A stretch of 64,000 bases of DNA from positions 124,001 to 188,000 of the forward strand of contig NZ_JAUQTB010000007.1 of assembly GCF_030580655.1 (NCBI RefSeq), read 5' to 3'. Both the position numbers and the translations under genes were made by a program. Source of the stretch: Paenibacillus lacisoli. Its GTDB lineage: Bacteria; Bacillota; Bacilli; Paenibacillales; Paenibacillaceae. Of this stretch, positions 42,108 to 50,468 are shown one piece after another; position 1 is the first letter of the stretch; the number at the start of each line of letters is the position of its first letter. The notes below the pieces were generated by a model that was not told the DNA's origin, did no database searches, and saw nothing but the letters and a program-made list of their open reading frames with translations.

Positions 42108-42476
42108 ATGTCAGCAATTGGACCCGACTTCATTTCACTTCAAGTGAGTAATCTTGAAGGCTCTGCGGAATTCTATCAAAACTATCTCGGACTGGTTCGC
42201 TCACAGGCAGGACCACCTCATGCTGTGGTCTTTGAAACCAAGCCTATTGCCTTTGCTCTTCGTGACCTAATACCAGGTACAGAACTCGGCTCAGGTACTC
42301 AGCCTGGACTTGGTGTTGCTCTGTGGCTTTATGCCCCTAATTCCCAAGAAATCCACGACAAGCTTGTAGCTGCAGGTGTGAAGATTACATCGGCACCAAT
42401 AGATGGACCCTTCGGGCGAACCTTTACATTTGCCGACCCAGACGGCTACCTAATTACCCTTCACAGTAAAGCCTAA
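42108..42476 (+). CDS. VOC-family glyoxalase/dioxygenase-like protein
   Basis: The 122-aa protein has two babbb VOC half-modules: ISLQVSNLEGSAEFYQNYLG for the first, and KLVAAGVKITSAPIDGPFGR with FTFADPDGYLITLHSK for the second. Metal ligands are not complete (no His in the first strand), so activity is uncertain. AGAGGAGG with a clear -10 lies upstream. Its inverted-repeat operator suggests regulated expression. The closest functions in the family are lactoylglutathione lyase-like and bleomycin-binding. Confidence 0.82.
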   Translation: MSAIGPDFISLQVSNLEGSAEFYQNYLGLVRSQAGPPHAVVFETKPIAFALRDLIPGTELGSGTQPGLGVALWLYAPNSQEIHDKLVAAGVKITSAPIDGPFGRTFTFADPDGYLITLHSKA

Positions 42477-42530
42477 TACACAAACGGTACACTAGTCATT
42501 AATGAATCGTTTTAGCAATTCCTTTAAGAA

Positions 42531-42560
42531 AAACCGTCGGGAACACCTGACGGTTCTTTT
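42531..42560 (+). terminator. terminator after the VOC gene
   Basis: AACCGTC-GGGAACACCT-GACGGTT followed by CTTTT, 54 bases after the stop. Confidence 0.75.
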
Positions 42561-42710
42561 AAATTAACAAAGTGATAATAAACTATTCATCGGATTGAGT
42601 CCCTGAGCAATACACTATTGTATCCTGTTAAACGCTCCTGTCCCTTGCTCAGTCATATCTACGTTCTTCCATAAGATTCAGGCTGGTCATTCGTAAATTG
42701 CAATTTGCAT

Positions 42711-42735
42711 AAAAAAGCTGCCTAAACGGCAGCTC
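42711..42735 (-). terminator. terminator after the truncated DinB gene
   Basis: On the minus strand AGCTGCC-GTTTA-GGCAGCT is followed by TTTTTT, 30 bases from the stop at 42765. Confidence 0.85.
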
Positions 42736-42764
42736 TGATTCACAAAAAACACCTTGAGATATAT

Positions 42765-42974
42765 CTATCTGACAAAGGTAATAAAGTCAACGCCGGTTGG
42801 TTCATTGCCATCTGCTCGCAGCCGGGAGTTAATCTGTCCTCGATGATACTGACCATGTAATGCTACATGGGTTAGAATATCCCCTACAGAATCTTCAAAC
42901 GCTGTTCCTTTACTATTGGTGTAGGAAATGAAGCCTGGCGCTATTTTAATTTGATCTGTATACAAGGCATTCAT
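42765..42974 (-). pseudogene. C-terminal part of a DinB-family protein (5'-truncated)
   Basis: The 69-aa frame reads FISYTNSKGTAFEDSVGDIL, HVALHGQYHRGQINSRLRAD and EPTGVDFITFVR. That is the last third of a DinB-type metal-binding four-helix protein, whose usual length is 150-165 aa. The HGxYHRGQ metal motif is present but the first His helix is missing. AGGAGG lies nine bases before the ATG, so a short product might be made. The upstream 5' part is absent. Confidence 0.75.
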
Positions 42975-43013
42975 AGCAGCCGACCTCCTGGGCCCTTAGT
43001 CCCCAGACTCCAG

Positions 43014-43832
43014 CTAAAAGCCGGATTCTGTTACTCTTTCAAGCCAATCACATATAAGGGACTCGAATAACTGGGCCTGTTCGATCTGAAGATTATGACC
43101 TGCCCGATCCAGAACAGCAAAGGTTGCTCTTGGATAATGATCTAAAATCCTAAAAGCATCCACGTAACCAACAACTGCATCCTGTCGTCCTAGGGTGAAT
43201 ACCGTTGGTTTATCGAATACGAATTCATCTACATTAGCGGAAAATGAATATCTTTCTTGAATATGATCAAGAAACTCGTAGTCAGCGATCTTACAACCTG
43301 ACACGATCTCATCGGTATACCTCTTCCAATTGTACTCATTAAGAACAACTTGATTTGCGCTAAAATCGTTTCTCTGCTCTTCGCTTAAGGTGTCCATAAA
43401 TTCGCGGTCACAATGGATGACGGCATGCTCGGGAACGATTCTTCTACGGTGTTCAGGGATAATTAACGGACAGATCAGTGCAGCTCCGCCAATACGATCT
43501 TTATGTCTATGAATGATACCTCTTGTAATATAACCGCCGTATGATTCGCCTGCTATGAGATAATCCTGATCCGGGACCATCGTTTCAATAAAATCCAGAA
43601 CGGCCTCCAGCATATCATCTGAACTATGTATTTGATCGTAATCCTTGGTGTGCCCCATACCTGGCAGGTCAATATAGATACGGCGCCAACCGGGAATATG
43701 TTGAAATATCGGTTCCATACACCCGCTCATCAACCGATGGTCTGGTGAAAAACCATGAATCATGATCACCGGTTTTCCTTCGCCGATTTCCTCGTAATAG
43801 ATATTAGCCTTCTTGACTTTACAATATGGCAT
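43014..43832 (-). CDS. alpha/beta hydrolase
   Basis: The 272-aa protein has oxyanion segment MIHGFSPDHRLM, the nucleophile elbow AGESYGGYITRG (Ser in GESYGG), the acid GRQDAVVGYVDA and the catalytic His in DRAGHNLQIEQ. It is of the epoxide hydrolase/proline iminopeptidase-like group without a lid signature that tells the substrate. GGAGG precedes the ATG. It lies next to the truncated DinB gene and the acetyltransferase but with gaps over 35 bases. Confidence 0.9.
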   Translation of the reverse strand: MPYCKVKKANIYYEEIGEGKPVIMIHGFSPDHRLMSGCMEPIFQHIPGWRRIYIDLPGMGHTKDYDQIHSSDDMLEAVLDFIETMVPDQDYLIAGESYGGYITRGIIHRHKDRIGGAALICPLIIPEHRRRIVPEHAVIHCDREFMDTLSEEQRNDFSANQVVLNEYNWKRYTDEIVSGCKIADYEFLDHIQERYSFSANVDEFVFDKPTVFTLGRQDAVVGYVDAFRILDHYPRATFAVLDRAGHNLQIEQAQLFESLICDWLERVTESGF

Positions 43833-43995
43833 ACAGAGTCCTCCAATTTTAGCTATCCGTCAATGTACTTGTCCTAATGCTTTCTTTTTCATTGGATCTT
43901 AATTATATACCTATGTATTATATAAGTACAGAACGTAGGTTCTCATCCTGGTTTCTGAAGATATTCACAGCATAGCCCCAGCCTTCGAATGAACA

Positions 43996-44031
43996 TAAAA
44001 AATTCCCACCGTTTATCCGCTGGTGAGAATT
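43996..44031 (-). terminator. terminator after the RimJ-like gene
   Basis: On the minus strand AATTCTCACC (44022-44031) pairs with GGTGGGAATT (44001-44010) around an 11-base loop; TTTT follows. It is 15 bases from the stop at 44046. Confidence 0.75.
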
Positions 44032-44045
44032 ATAGATGAAAGCCA

Positions 44046-44582
44046 CTAGCTGCCTGGATTAAGGATCGCAAGCACTTGATGATCTTCCCATTTTCCATTA
44101 ATGTGAACATTCTTTTGGGCAACGCCTTCTTTATGGAACCCGGCTTTCTCCAGCACCCGAATTGATGCGATGTTATGCGTCATGGCCCCTGCTTCAATAC
44201 GATGTAATTTTAATTCGTAAAATCCATACTCAACAATCTGCCGTACAGCTTCTGTCGTATAGCCTTTACCGTTATATTTTTGATCTAAGTCGTAACCAAT
44301 AAATGCACTTTGAAGAGGGCCCCTCATTACTTGAAAGAGGCTGACCGTTCCCACTAACAGATCGTTATCGTTCGTAAAGATTCCAAAATCGTAGGCCTGG
44401 TCATTCTGCCTGGCTTCGGTCTGCTTTTGAATACGTGTCAGCATGCTTTCCATCGTGTAATAGTCGGGAGTACGAGTCGGCGAGTAGCGTTCAAAAAACT
44501 CCCGGTTCTCTTCCTGCAGCTTCAGCAGCCCAGGCGCATCCTCGACGGTTAATTCTCGAATATGTATGTTATTGCTTTTCAT
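44046..44582 (-). CDS. RimJ/RimL-type GNAT acetyltransferase
   Basis: The 178-aa protein contains IRELTVEDAPGLLKLQEENR, SAFIGYDLDQKYNGKGYTTE (acetyl-CoA loop as NGKGYT), RQIVEYGFYELKLHRIEAGA and RVLEKAGFHKEGV. It is a ribosomal-protein-serine/alanine-type acetyltransferase relative. AGGAGGG lies upstream of the ATG. Its substrate is unknown. It is the intact counterpart of the interrupted acetyltransferase at 1489-1866 in fold, though not a duplicate. Confidence 0.9.
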   Translation of the reverse strand: MKSNNIHIRELTVEDAPGLLKLQEENREFFERYSPTRTPDYYTMESMLTRIQKQTEARQNDQAYDFGIFTNDNDLLVGTVSLFQVMRGPLQSAFIGYDLDQKYNGKGYTTEAVRQIVEYGFYELKLHRIEAGAMTHNIASIRVLEKAGFHKEGVAQKNVHINGKWEDHQVLAILNPGS

Positions 44583-44649
44583 GGTAAGTGGTCCCTCCTG
44601 CCTGTTCGTTTATCCTTTCACTCTATAATACTCTTAAAAGCTAGTATAA

Positions 44650-44690
44650 CAAAAAACAGCAGCTTAAAGAGCAGCCTGATGGCTGCCCTG
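44650..44690 (-). terminator. terminator after the TetR gene
   Basis: On the minus strand GGGCAGCC-ATCA-GGCTGCTC makes a stem followed after a short spacer by TTTTTT. It begins about 10 bases past the stop at 44698. Confidence 0.65.
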
Positions 44691-44697
44691 CCCTCAA

Positions 44698-45240
44698 TTA
44701 AAAGTTTCGATCTAATAAAATCCCCACCTGCTCTGCTACTATTTCCGAAGGTTCTGATAAACCTTGATTGATCCACGCAATCACAATTTCTACAATGGCA
44801 GCACCAAAAAATTTAACAATCAAATCCTTGCTTAAACCATGATTGATCCCTTCCTCTTTCACTTCTCCCTCCAGCTCTTCCATAACAAATTCAAGGAAAC
44901 GACTGCGGAAAACAGAAGCACCTTTGCTGGCTAATATTGTAGAGAAGAAAGAATCATGCTTCTCAAAGTACTCAAACCAGATCAAATTTCCCTCTGCAAA
45001 GCTTAAATCATCTGCATCTCTGCACAATATTTTCAGTTCATGAATATGTTCCTCGATTAATTTATTTAATATATCAAATTTATCCATGTAATGATCATAA
45101 ACGGTTCTTCGGCCGACATTCGCTCTGTCCGAAATATCTTGTATCGTCATCTGATCAAAGTTTCTTTCAGCCATCAGCTCGATAAAAGCCTTTTTAATTG
45201 CCGTCTGAGACCTTTGTGCTCTTCGATCCATCTTAATCAT
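44698..45240 (-). CDS. TetR-family repressor
   Basis: The 180-aa protein has an N-terminal helix-turn-helix (AIKKAFIELMAERNFDQMTI, QDISDRANVGRRTVYDHYMD) and a helical ligand-binding C-terminal part. It is divergent from the operon for decarboxylase, reductase and cupin, and two copies of a palindrome lie in the intergenic region. It very likely represses that operon and itself, with an aromatic or phenolic ligand as one option. The start at ATG 45240 has GGTGA; upstream in-frame starts extend into the operator. Confidence 0.9.
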   Translation of the reverse strand: MIKMDRRAQRSQTAIKKAFIELMAERNFDQMTIQDISDRANVGRRTVYDHYMDKFDILNKLIEEHIHELKILCRDADDLSFAEGNLIWFEYFEKHDSFFSTILASKGASVFRSRFLEFVMEELEGEVKEEGINHGLSKDLIVKFFGAAIVEIVIAWINQGLSEPSEIVAEQVGILLDRNF

Positions 45241-45291
45241 TTTAAGTTCACCAAGCTTTCTGTAAGACTTCACGTACATTTTTGCAGGACT

Positions 45292-45305
45292 GTGCGGTAA
45301 CGCAC
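45292..45305. promoter_or_regulatory. TetR operator copy 1, GTGCG-GTAA-CGCAC
   Basis: A perfect 5+5 palindrome around GTAA lies about 50 bases upstream of the tetR start. A second copy is found at 45366-45379. Sharing of the same sequence TGTGCGGTAACGCA twice in one gap is strong evidence of a repressor site. Confidence 0.75.
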
Positions 45306-45365
45306 GAATCACAACATTCTGATTATTGAACACCTCATTTTTTCATTTTAATATTATACACAGAT

Positions 45366-45379
45366 GTGCGGTAACGCAT
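45366..45379. promoter_or_regulatory. TetR operator copy 2, GTGCG-GTAA-CGCAT
   Basis: The second copy, with one end base changed, lies 50 bases upstream of the decarboxylase start. Its position fits repression of the operon. Confidence 0.75.
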
Positions 45380-45428
45380 CAATATGCGCATATCCTTACG
45401 GGAATAAAATACTGCAGGAGGTGAAAGG

Positions 45429-46184
45429 ATGGATCGAATAGAGAAAAGCGCAGAAAAATTCAGACAGCTATTCGGCGAACAGGCCCCTGCCGCTCACGAT
45501 ACAGATCCTGATTTTCAGGATATTCTGAGCCGCTTTACTCATGGGGAAATTTTCCACCAAGGAAATCTAGACGATAAGCAGCGCGGGCTGATTACTCTGG
45601 TCGTTCTTGCAGCTAACCCCACGCTCCCTCAACTCAAAGAAAATGTTCGTGCTGCACTTCGAGTTGGTGTAGAACCTGTAGAGATTAAAGAAGCTGTCTA
45701 TCAATGTGCTCCTTATATCGGATTTCCTAAAACATTAAATGCCATCCATGAAGTCAATGAGGCTTTCAAGGCCAACCATATTTCGTTACCCGTTGAAAGC
45801 CAAGCAAAGGTGAACGAGACAACTCGTTTGGATGAAGGATTTGCTGTGCAGGTACAGATATTTGGCAATGTAATCAAAGAAATGAAAGAGAATATGCCGG
45901 TAAATCAAAAGCACATCCAGGATTATCTATCTGCTTTTTGCTTTGGGGATTTCTATACTCGCGGCGGCCTAAACCTGAAAGCTCGTGAGCTGTTGACATT
46001 ATGCATCATCCTTACTTTAGGCGGTGCTGAAAATCAGGTGCGCTCCCATGTTCAGGGTAACTCTAACGTAGGAAACAGCAAAGATACCCTGATCAGTGCC
46101 GTTACTCATTGCCTTCCCTATGTCGGATTCCCAAGGACACTGAATGCATTAGCGTGTATAAATGAAGTTCTTCCTGAGAATTAG
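45429..46184 (+). CDS. carboxymuconolactone decarboxylase family protein, tandem CMD domains
   Basis: The 251-aa protein has two CMD/AhpD-like modules. The first ends VEIKEAVYQCAPYIGFPKTL and the second LISAVTHCLPYVGFPRTL; both carry the helix ending CxPYxGFP, with His or Gln next to Cys. The family includes decarboxylases and peroxiredoxin-like proteins (AhpD needs a CxxC, not present here). AGGAGG precedes ATG 45429. It opens an operon with a reductase and a cupin, under TetR control. A role in aromatic or reactive-aldehyde handling is inferred. Confidence 0.88.
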   Translation: MDRIEKSAEKFRQLFGEQAPAAHDTDPDFQDILSRFTHGEIFHQGNLDDKQRGLITLVVLAANPTLPQLKENVRAALRVGVEPVEIKEAVYQCAPYIGFPKTLNAIHEVNEAFKANHISLPVESQAKVNETTRLDEGFAVQVQIFGNVIKEMKENMPVNQKHIQDYLSAFCFGDFYTRGGLNLKARELLTLCIILTLGGAENQVRSHVQGNSNVGNSKDTLISAVTHCLPYVGFPRTLNALACINEVLPEN

Positions 46185-46240
46185 GAAAAGATAACAAGAA
46201 TAAGTCTAATAAATGAAAAAAATACAAAGGAGACAAATAC

Positions 46241-47104
46241 ATGTTTAACGATACTGTCAAACTAGCAAACGGGATAGAAATTCCGAAATTAGGCCTTGGC
46301 ACTTGGCTGCTCGACGATAAGCAGGCGGCGCAAGCGGTGCAGGATGCGCTTGCGATCGGATACCGTCATATCGATACCGCCCAGGCCTATATGAACGAAG
46401 CTGGAGTAGGTGAGGGGGTCCGTTCCAGCGGCGTTCCAAGAGAGGAGCTTTTCATTACGACCAAGATTGCTGCAGAAGCAAAAAATGATGACGCAGTACA
46501 ACAGTCTATTGATGCATCCCTAGCAAAACTGGGACTGTCTTATATCGACCTTCTAATTATCCATAGTCCCCAGCCTTGGCAGGAATTCCGTACGGATAAA
46601 CGTTATTTTGAAGAGAACAAAGAAGTTTGGAGAGCCCTGGAGGATGCTTATCACGCAGGTAAAGTAAAGGCTATCGGTTTGTCTAATTTTCTTCAGGATG
46701 ACATAGAGAATATTCTGGCAAGCTGTGAGATTAAACCTGTGATCAATCAGATATTGGCCCATGTGAGCAGCACGCCGTTCGAGCTGATCGAGTTCTGCCA
46801 AAACAATGACATCGTCATCGAGGCCTACTCCCCCATTGCACACGGCGCTGTGCTTAATCATGAGAGAATGAAAGCCATCGCTGACAAGTATGGAGTATCC
46901 GTGCCTCAGCTGTGCCTGCGTTATGATCTCCAGCTTGGACTCGTGGTCATTCCGAAGACGGCAAATCCAGACCACATGAGAATCAATGCAGAACTTGATT
47001 TTGTGATCAGTGAAGCAGATATGGAGACTTTGAAAAATATAGAACCTCTTGAGAGCTACGGCGAACACAGCTACTTCCCGGTATTTGGCGGAAAGTTGAA
47101 ATGA
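46241..47104 (+). CDS. aldo-keto reductase
   Basis: The 287-aa protein has KLGLGTWLLDDKQAAQAVQD, AIGYRHIDTAQAYMNEAGVG (catalytic Asp, Tyr), IDLLIIHSPQPWQEF (the catalytic His), GLSNFLQDDIENIL and VVIPKTANPDHMRINAELDF. It is paralogous to the ytbE-like protein at 17217, both in the AKR5 group. AAAGGAG precedes the ATG. It is the second gene of the TetR-controlled operon. Confidence 0.9.
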   Translation: MFNDTVKLANGIEIPKLGLGTWLLDDKQAAQAVQDALAIGYRHIDTAQAYMNEAGVGEGVRSSGVPREELFITTKIAAEAKNDDAVQQSIDASLAKLGLSYIDLLIIHSPQPWQEFRTDKRYFEENKEVWRALEDAYHAGKVKAIGLSNFLQDDIENILASCEIKPVINQILAHVSSTPFELIEFCQNNDIVIEAYSPIAHGAVLNHERMKAIADKYGVSVPQLCLRYDLQLGLVVIPKTANPDHMRINAELDFVISEADMETLKNIEPLESYGEHSYFPVFGGKLK

Positions 47105-47130
47105 ATATATAAAAGGATGGAGGAATCCGG

Positions 47131-47544
47131 ATGGCTAAACATGAAGAAGTCAAAAACGGAGTTATTTTTCCGATAGGCGAAAGAAACGAAGCATACGCAC
47201 CATTTTTCGTTGGACAAAGTTATCTGCAGACCTTGATCGCTGACCCAAAAGTGGCTGTCGGTGTAGGCAATGTGACCTTCGAGCCTGGATGCAGAAATAA
47301 CTGGCATATTCATCGTAACGGCTTTCAGCTGCTTTTAGTCACGGGTGGTGAAGGCTGGTACCAGGAAGAGGGTCAAGATGCCCAATTCTTAAAAGCCGGT
47401 GACGTTGTAGTTACCCATGATGGGGTTAAACACTGGCATGGCGCTGCCAAAGACAGCTGGTTCGAACATATCGCCATTACAGCAGGAACACCGGAGTGGC
47501 TGGAGCCCGTATCCGATGAAGAATATAGCAATATTAATCATTGA
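47131..47544 (+). CDS. cupin-domain protein
   Basis: The 137-aa protein has a cupin motif 1 (NNWHIHRNGFQLLLVTGGEG with the G(X)5HXH-type His pair and Glu replaced by Gln) and motif 2 (GDVVVTHDGVKHWHGAAKDS). It belongs with the YhhW-like/CMD-associated cupins (the pair of CMD and cupin genes recurs in bacteria). The GGAGG site lies seven bases before the ATG. It is the third gene of the TetR-controlled operon. It may be an oxygenase or isomerase, not settled. Confidence 0.88.
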   Translation: MAKHEEVKNGVIFPIGERNEAYAPFFVGQSYLQTLIADPKVAVGVGNVTFEPGCRNNWHIHRNGFQLLLVTGGEGWYQEEGQDAQFLKAGDVVVTHDGVKHWHGAAKDSWFEHIAITAGTPEWLEPVSDEEYSNINH

Positions 47545-47550
47545 ATTCTC

Positions 47551-47578
47551 CTAGCCCTGTTTGACAGGGCTAATTTTT
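47551..47578 (+). terminator. terminator after the cupin gene
   Basis: TAGCCCTG-TTTGA-CAGGGCTA followed by ATTTTT, 7 bases after the stop. Confidence 0.9.
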
Positions 47579-47593
47579 CATTTTCCTTATTAT

Positions 47594-47620
47594 CAAAGGC
47601 AGACCTCTTAGGTCTGCCTC
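47594..47620 (-). terminator. terminator after the DinB gene
   Basis: On the minus strand GGCAGACCT-AAG-AGGTCTGCC is followed by TTTGATA. It is 20 bases past the stop at 47639, back to back with the cupin terminator. Confidence 0.8.
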
Positions 47621-47638
47621 TCTTTGTGAAGAAATATT

Positions 47639-48103
47639 TTACTGTTGTACAATCCGGGCCATGGCCTTGACCATACCTTCATGGGAACCGTCATGATAAG
47701 CAACCAGTTCGAACAGGTTCTGAATCGTTTCAGCCTTGGCAAAATTCTCTTTCACCGCAACTGCGCTATCCATCCGGGAACCAAAAGTTTCACGGGCATG
47801 AACAACCTGCTGTTGAAGGCGGCTCACCACATCTTCCCATGCTGGCGGCTGGCCCGTCCAGTCGGCCGGCTTGGTTCCGGGTCCAAAGAAAGCTGCATAT
47901 TCTTTGGGAAGCTCCGATGGCTGACCGCCAAACCCGTACAGAATACTTTCTGCAACAGCAACTACATGACCAAGCTGCCAATGGATACTGTTATTGAATC
48001 CTGCAGGAACCATGGTTCTCTGCTCCTCGGTCAGGGATTCTGCCGCCTTCAGCATGCTCTGGCGGGATTTCCCCATTAAAGCAATATTAAATTGATCTGA
48101 CAT
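47639..48103 (-). CDS. DinB-family protein
   Basis: The 154-aa protein has the His triad of the DinB/YfiT fold: NSIHWQLGHVVAVAESILYG (first two His) and FELVAYHDGSHEGMVKAMAR (third His). These bind a divalent metal; some members transfer bacillithiol. The start at 48103 has AGGAGG nine bases upstream; the longer frame up to 48295 has no site. A truncated relative lies at 42765-42974. Confidence 0.85.
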   Translation of the reverse strand: MSDQFNIALMGKSRQSMLKAAESLTEEQRTMVPAGFNNSIHWQLGHVVAVAESILYGFGGQPSELPKEYAAFFGPGTKPADWTGQPPAWEDVVSRLQQQVVHARETFGSRMDSAVAVKENFAKAETIQNLFELVAYHDGSHEGMVKAMARIVQQ

Positions 48104-48176
48104 AAGCTGATTCCTCCTGGTGTTAGACACAGAGCCTTCATGATTCCCTGTGGTTTTGTTGTTGACGTGTACCCGC

Positions 48177-48578
48177 TCAAGCTTCATCCCGTACCACCTC
48201 TGTGCCGGCAATGAAATCATGGATGCTGCGGTTATCTTCACGCACAACCACCATAATAACACTAATAATAAGTGCAACGCCAAATGTGACTGCATAAATC
48301 AATCCGCCAACGATGACACGCAGGATCATGGTGCCAAAGCCGGGGGGCTCGCCGTCAAGTCTGCGAATCCGGACACCTACAAACCGTTTACCGATCGTCC
48401 GGCCTGCCCAAAAAACAGGAACCACGATTTCGTAGACCACGTCCAAGCTTCGTGTAAACCAATCTTGATCATCGTTAGAGCCAAACAAAATAACACTTAA
48501 AATTGACAAAGGAACCCCGATGATAAGACCATCCAGAAGCACAGCTCCCAGCCTTCTCCAAAAACCTACCGTATACAT
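48177..48578 (-). CDS. RDD-family membrane protein
   Basis: The 133-aa protein has the RDD features: GFWRRLGAVLLDGLIIGVPL (helix 1 with Arg and Asp), PVFWAGRTIGKRFVGVRIRR (helix 2 region and TxGKxxxGxRI), and FGTMILRVIVGGLIYAVTFG. It then has REDNRSIHDFIAGTEVV. RDD proteins are small membrane proteins of unclear role, some in ion transport. ATG 48578 is chosen by AAAGGGA eight bases upstream. Confidence 0.88.
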   Translation of the reverse strand: MYTVGFWRRLGAVLLDGLIIGVPLSILSVILFGSNDDQDWFTRSLDVVYEIVVPVFWAGRTIGKRFVGVRIRRLDGEPPGFGTMILRVIVGGLIYAVTFGVALIISVIMVVVREDNRSIHDFIAGTEVVRDEA

Positions 48579-48673
48579 AATCTTATTCCCTTTCATCGTA
48601 CTGCAGTTCATGACTGGCAGATAACTGCATCAATATATGCGCTGTTACAGCAGCCCAGACTTTATCCCTTGCG

Positions 48674-49321
48674 TTACAACTGGCAGGCTGCCCGCGTCTC
48701 CCAGGCTGTTCTCGTTGACTCAATGATCAGCTTCAGCCCCCGCAGCAGCATATCATAGGGCAGGGATGGCAGGGACGGTTTATCCGCCGCCATGTCCGAT
48801 GAAGCCGGAACATGCACAAAGCCTGCCAGCACGGGCAGCTGGTGACGCCGGATATAATTCAGCACAGCATACATCGTATTGTTGCAGATATAGGTGCCTG
48901 CCGTATTGGAGACGGCAGCCGGAATCCCCGCTGCCTGAAGGCGGCTCACCATGTCACGAACCGGAAGCCCGCTGAACAGCCCGTCGGGCCCGTCCGGATC
49001 TATCGGTTCGTCCTGCGGCCTTGTTCCCCGGTTATCCGGATAAGAGGCATCTGGTGCGATATCCTTGACATTGATTGCAATCCGTTCCGGTGTAATCGAA
49101 GTACGGCCTGCTGCCAATCCGCATGAGATGATGACATCAGGCTGGAACTTTTCAACGGCTTGTAACAGAATTTCAGCACATTCATCAAAATAAACGGGAA
49201 GCAGGACCGTCCGGATGTCCACACCCGTTATGCTCGCGGCAGCCATATCCTGCATCAGCTGCTCGGTTGGATTCACCTTCATTCCTCCAAAGGGCTCGAA
49301 GCCTGACAATAATAGTTTCAT
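48674..49321 (-). CDS. pcp: pyrrolidone-carboxylate peptidase
   Basis: The 215-aa protein begins MKLLLSGFEPFGGMKVNPTE and has the triad in family positions: Glu79 in SITPERIAINV, Cys146 in NTAGTYICNNTMY, and His170 in AGFVHVP. It removes pyroglutamate from peptide N-termini and helps peptide recycling in the cytosol. AAAGGGGATGG precedes ATG 49321. The gene stands apart from neighbours by about 70 bases on each side. Confidence 0.93.
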   Translation of the reverse strand: MKLLLSGFEPFGGMKVNPTEQLMQDMAAASITGVDIRTVLLPVYFDECAEILLQAVEKFQPDVIISCGLAAGRTSITPERIAINVKDIAPDASYPDNRGTRPQDEPIDPDGPDGLFSGLPVRDMVSRLQAAGIPAAVSNTAGTYICNNTMYAVLNYIRRHQLPVLAGFVHVPASSDMAADKPSLPSLPYDMLLRGLKLIIESTRTAWETRAACQL

Positions 49322-49390
49322 AAGACCATCCCCTTTATGCACTTCTCATTCCATCACAGCTCTACAATCTGCATTGAATCCTGTCCTGCA

Positions 49391-49882
49391 CTACACATCA
49401 GCCAGCATCGTGATCGAGGTACTCATCCACCCCACCCGCCGAAACCCAAAACGCTGATAGAGCGATACAGCAGGAATATTATTCGGATCTACGCTTAACG
49501 ACACCTGCTTAACCCCCTGCCGCCGAAGCTCTTCGAGAAGCCGACTCATCAGGGCTTTACCTATCCCCTGCCCGCGGTATTCAGGCAGCAGTGCCATACC
49601 CATCTCCGGTATATCCTCAGCCACGAAGCCAAAGCCCTGCTGCTGCTCTGTAAAATACCGGCTTGTGATCGCACCGACAACCTGGCCTTCTTTCTGCTCA
49701 GCGACCAGGCCCAGGTCGCCTTTACGCCCCCAGTCTTTCATGTATTTGGCGATCATTGGATCTTTCAGGATTTCCCTGCTGAACGGAGCTTCTCCTTCCG
49801 GTATATACATAGACTGGTACAGCATTTCCCACAGAAACGGGATATCTTTATCTTCCGCCATGCGGATTTGACAGACTTCCAT
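49391..49882 (-). CDS. GNAT family N-acetyltransferase
   Basis: The 163-aa protein shows the GNAT fold: VCQIRMAEDKDIPFLWEMLY, PEMGMALLPEYRGQGIGKAL with RGQGIG, and VSLSVDPNNIPAVSLYQRFG, GFRRVGWMSTSITMLADV. ATG 49882 has AGAGGG; upstream starts lie in the phosphatase gene region. The histidine phosphatase gene ends 13 bases upstream in the same direction, so these two and YunG may form one operon. The substrate is unknown. Confidence 0.9.
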   Translation of the reverse strand: MEVCQIRMAEDKDIPFLWEMLYQSMYIPEGEAPFSREILKDPMIAKYMKDWGRKGDLGLVAEQKEGQVVGAITSRYFTEQQQGFGFVAEDIPEMGMALLPEYRGQGIGKALMSRLLEELRRQGVKQVSLSVDPNNIPAVSLYQRFGFRRVGWMSTSITMLADV

Positions 49883-49895
49883 TCCATCACCCTCT

Positions 49896-50468
49896 CTAAG
49901 TGGTATGCTGCGCGGACCAGAGCCGCTGGACATCAGTCAACCGGCCAGCTGCAAAAGTAAGCTTGTAAATGTCCGGCATCGTGGTGGAGAGCCAAAATGA
50001 ATAGTCATAGCGGCTGTCCCACTTGTTCATCATCAAGGTCATAATGTCACCGTGCGTGCCTGCTGCGACGGTCTGTCCCTCATACTGCTGAAGCACCTGT
50101 TCCATCGCATCCACTGCTCTGGCCTGCGCCTCAGCGCTGGATTCTCCTTCAGGCAGCTTGAGCGTGTAATCCATATAAACGGCCTGTTTGGCTGCGTGAA
50201 AAGACCGCTGCTCCAGCTGTCCGATCTTGCGTTCCCGCAAATCTTCAATTAGCGTAATGTCCTTGCCTCTTTGCTGTGCAAGAGGTCGTATCGTATCCAC
50301 TGCCCGTGCATAGGGACTGGATACAAAACCATGAACCGGCTCATGCTGCAGCACAGCCATCACCTGCTGCGCATCCTGTGTTCCCCGGGCAGATAGGCCC
50401 CGTGTACGTTCAGCGTGTTCAATGTAAGGGGAATCGGCATGGCGGATCAGAATAAGCTGTGTATTCAT
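49896..50468 (-). CDS. histidine phosphatase superfamily protein
   Basis: The 190-aa protein has LILIRHADSPY (the RHG motif as RHA; His is the phospho-acceptor), FVSSPYARAVDTIRPLA, an acidic catalytic segment (KLPEGESSAEAQARAVDAME) and AAGTHGDIMTLMM with the second His. It is a branch-1 phosphoglycerate-mutase-like phosphatase. The ATG overlaps the YunG stop by ATGA, showing coupled translation. Confidence 0.9.
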   Translation of the reverse strand: MNTQLILIRHADSPYIEHAERTRGLSARGTQDAQQVMAVLQHEPVHGFVSSPYARAVDTIRPLAQQRGKDITLIEDLRERKIGQLEQRSFHAAKQAVYMDYTLKLPEGESSAEAQARAVDAMEQVLQQYEGQTVAAGTHGDIMTLMMNKWDSRYDYSFWLSTTMPDIYKLTFAAGRLTDVQRLWSAQHTT

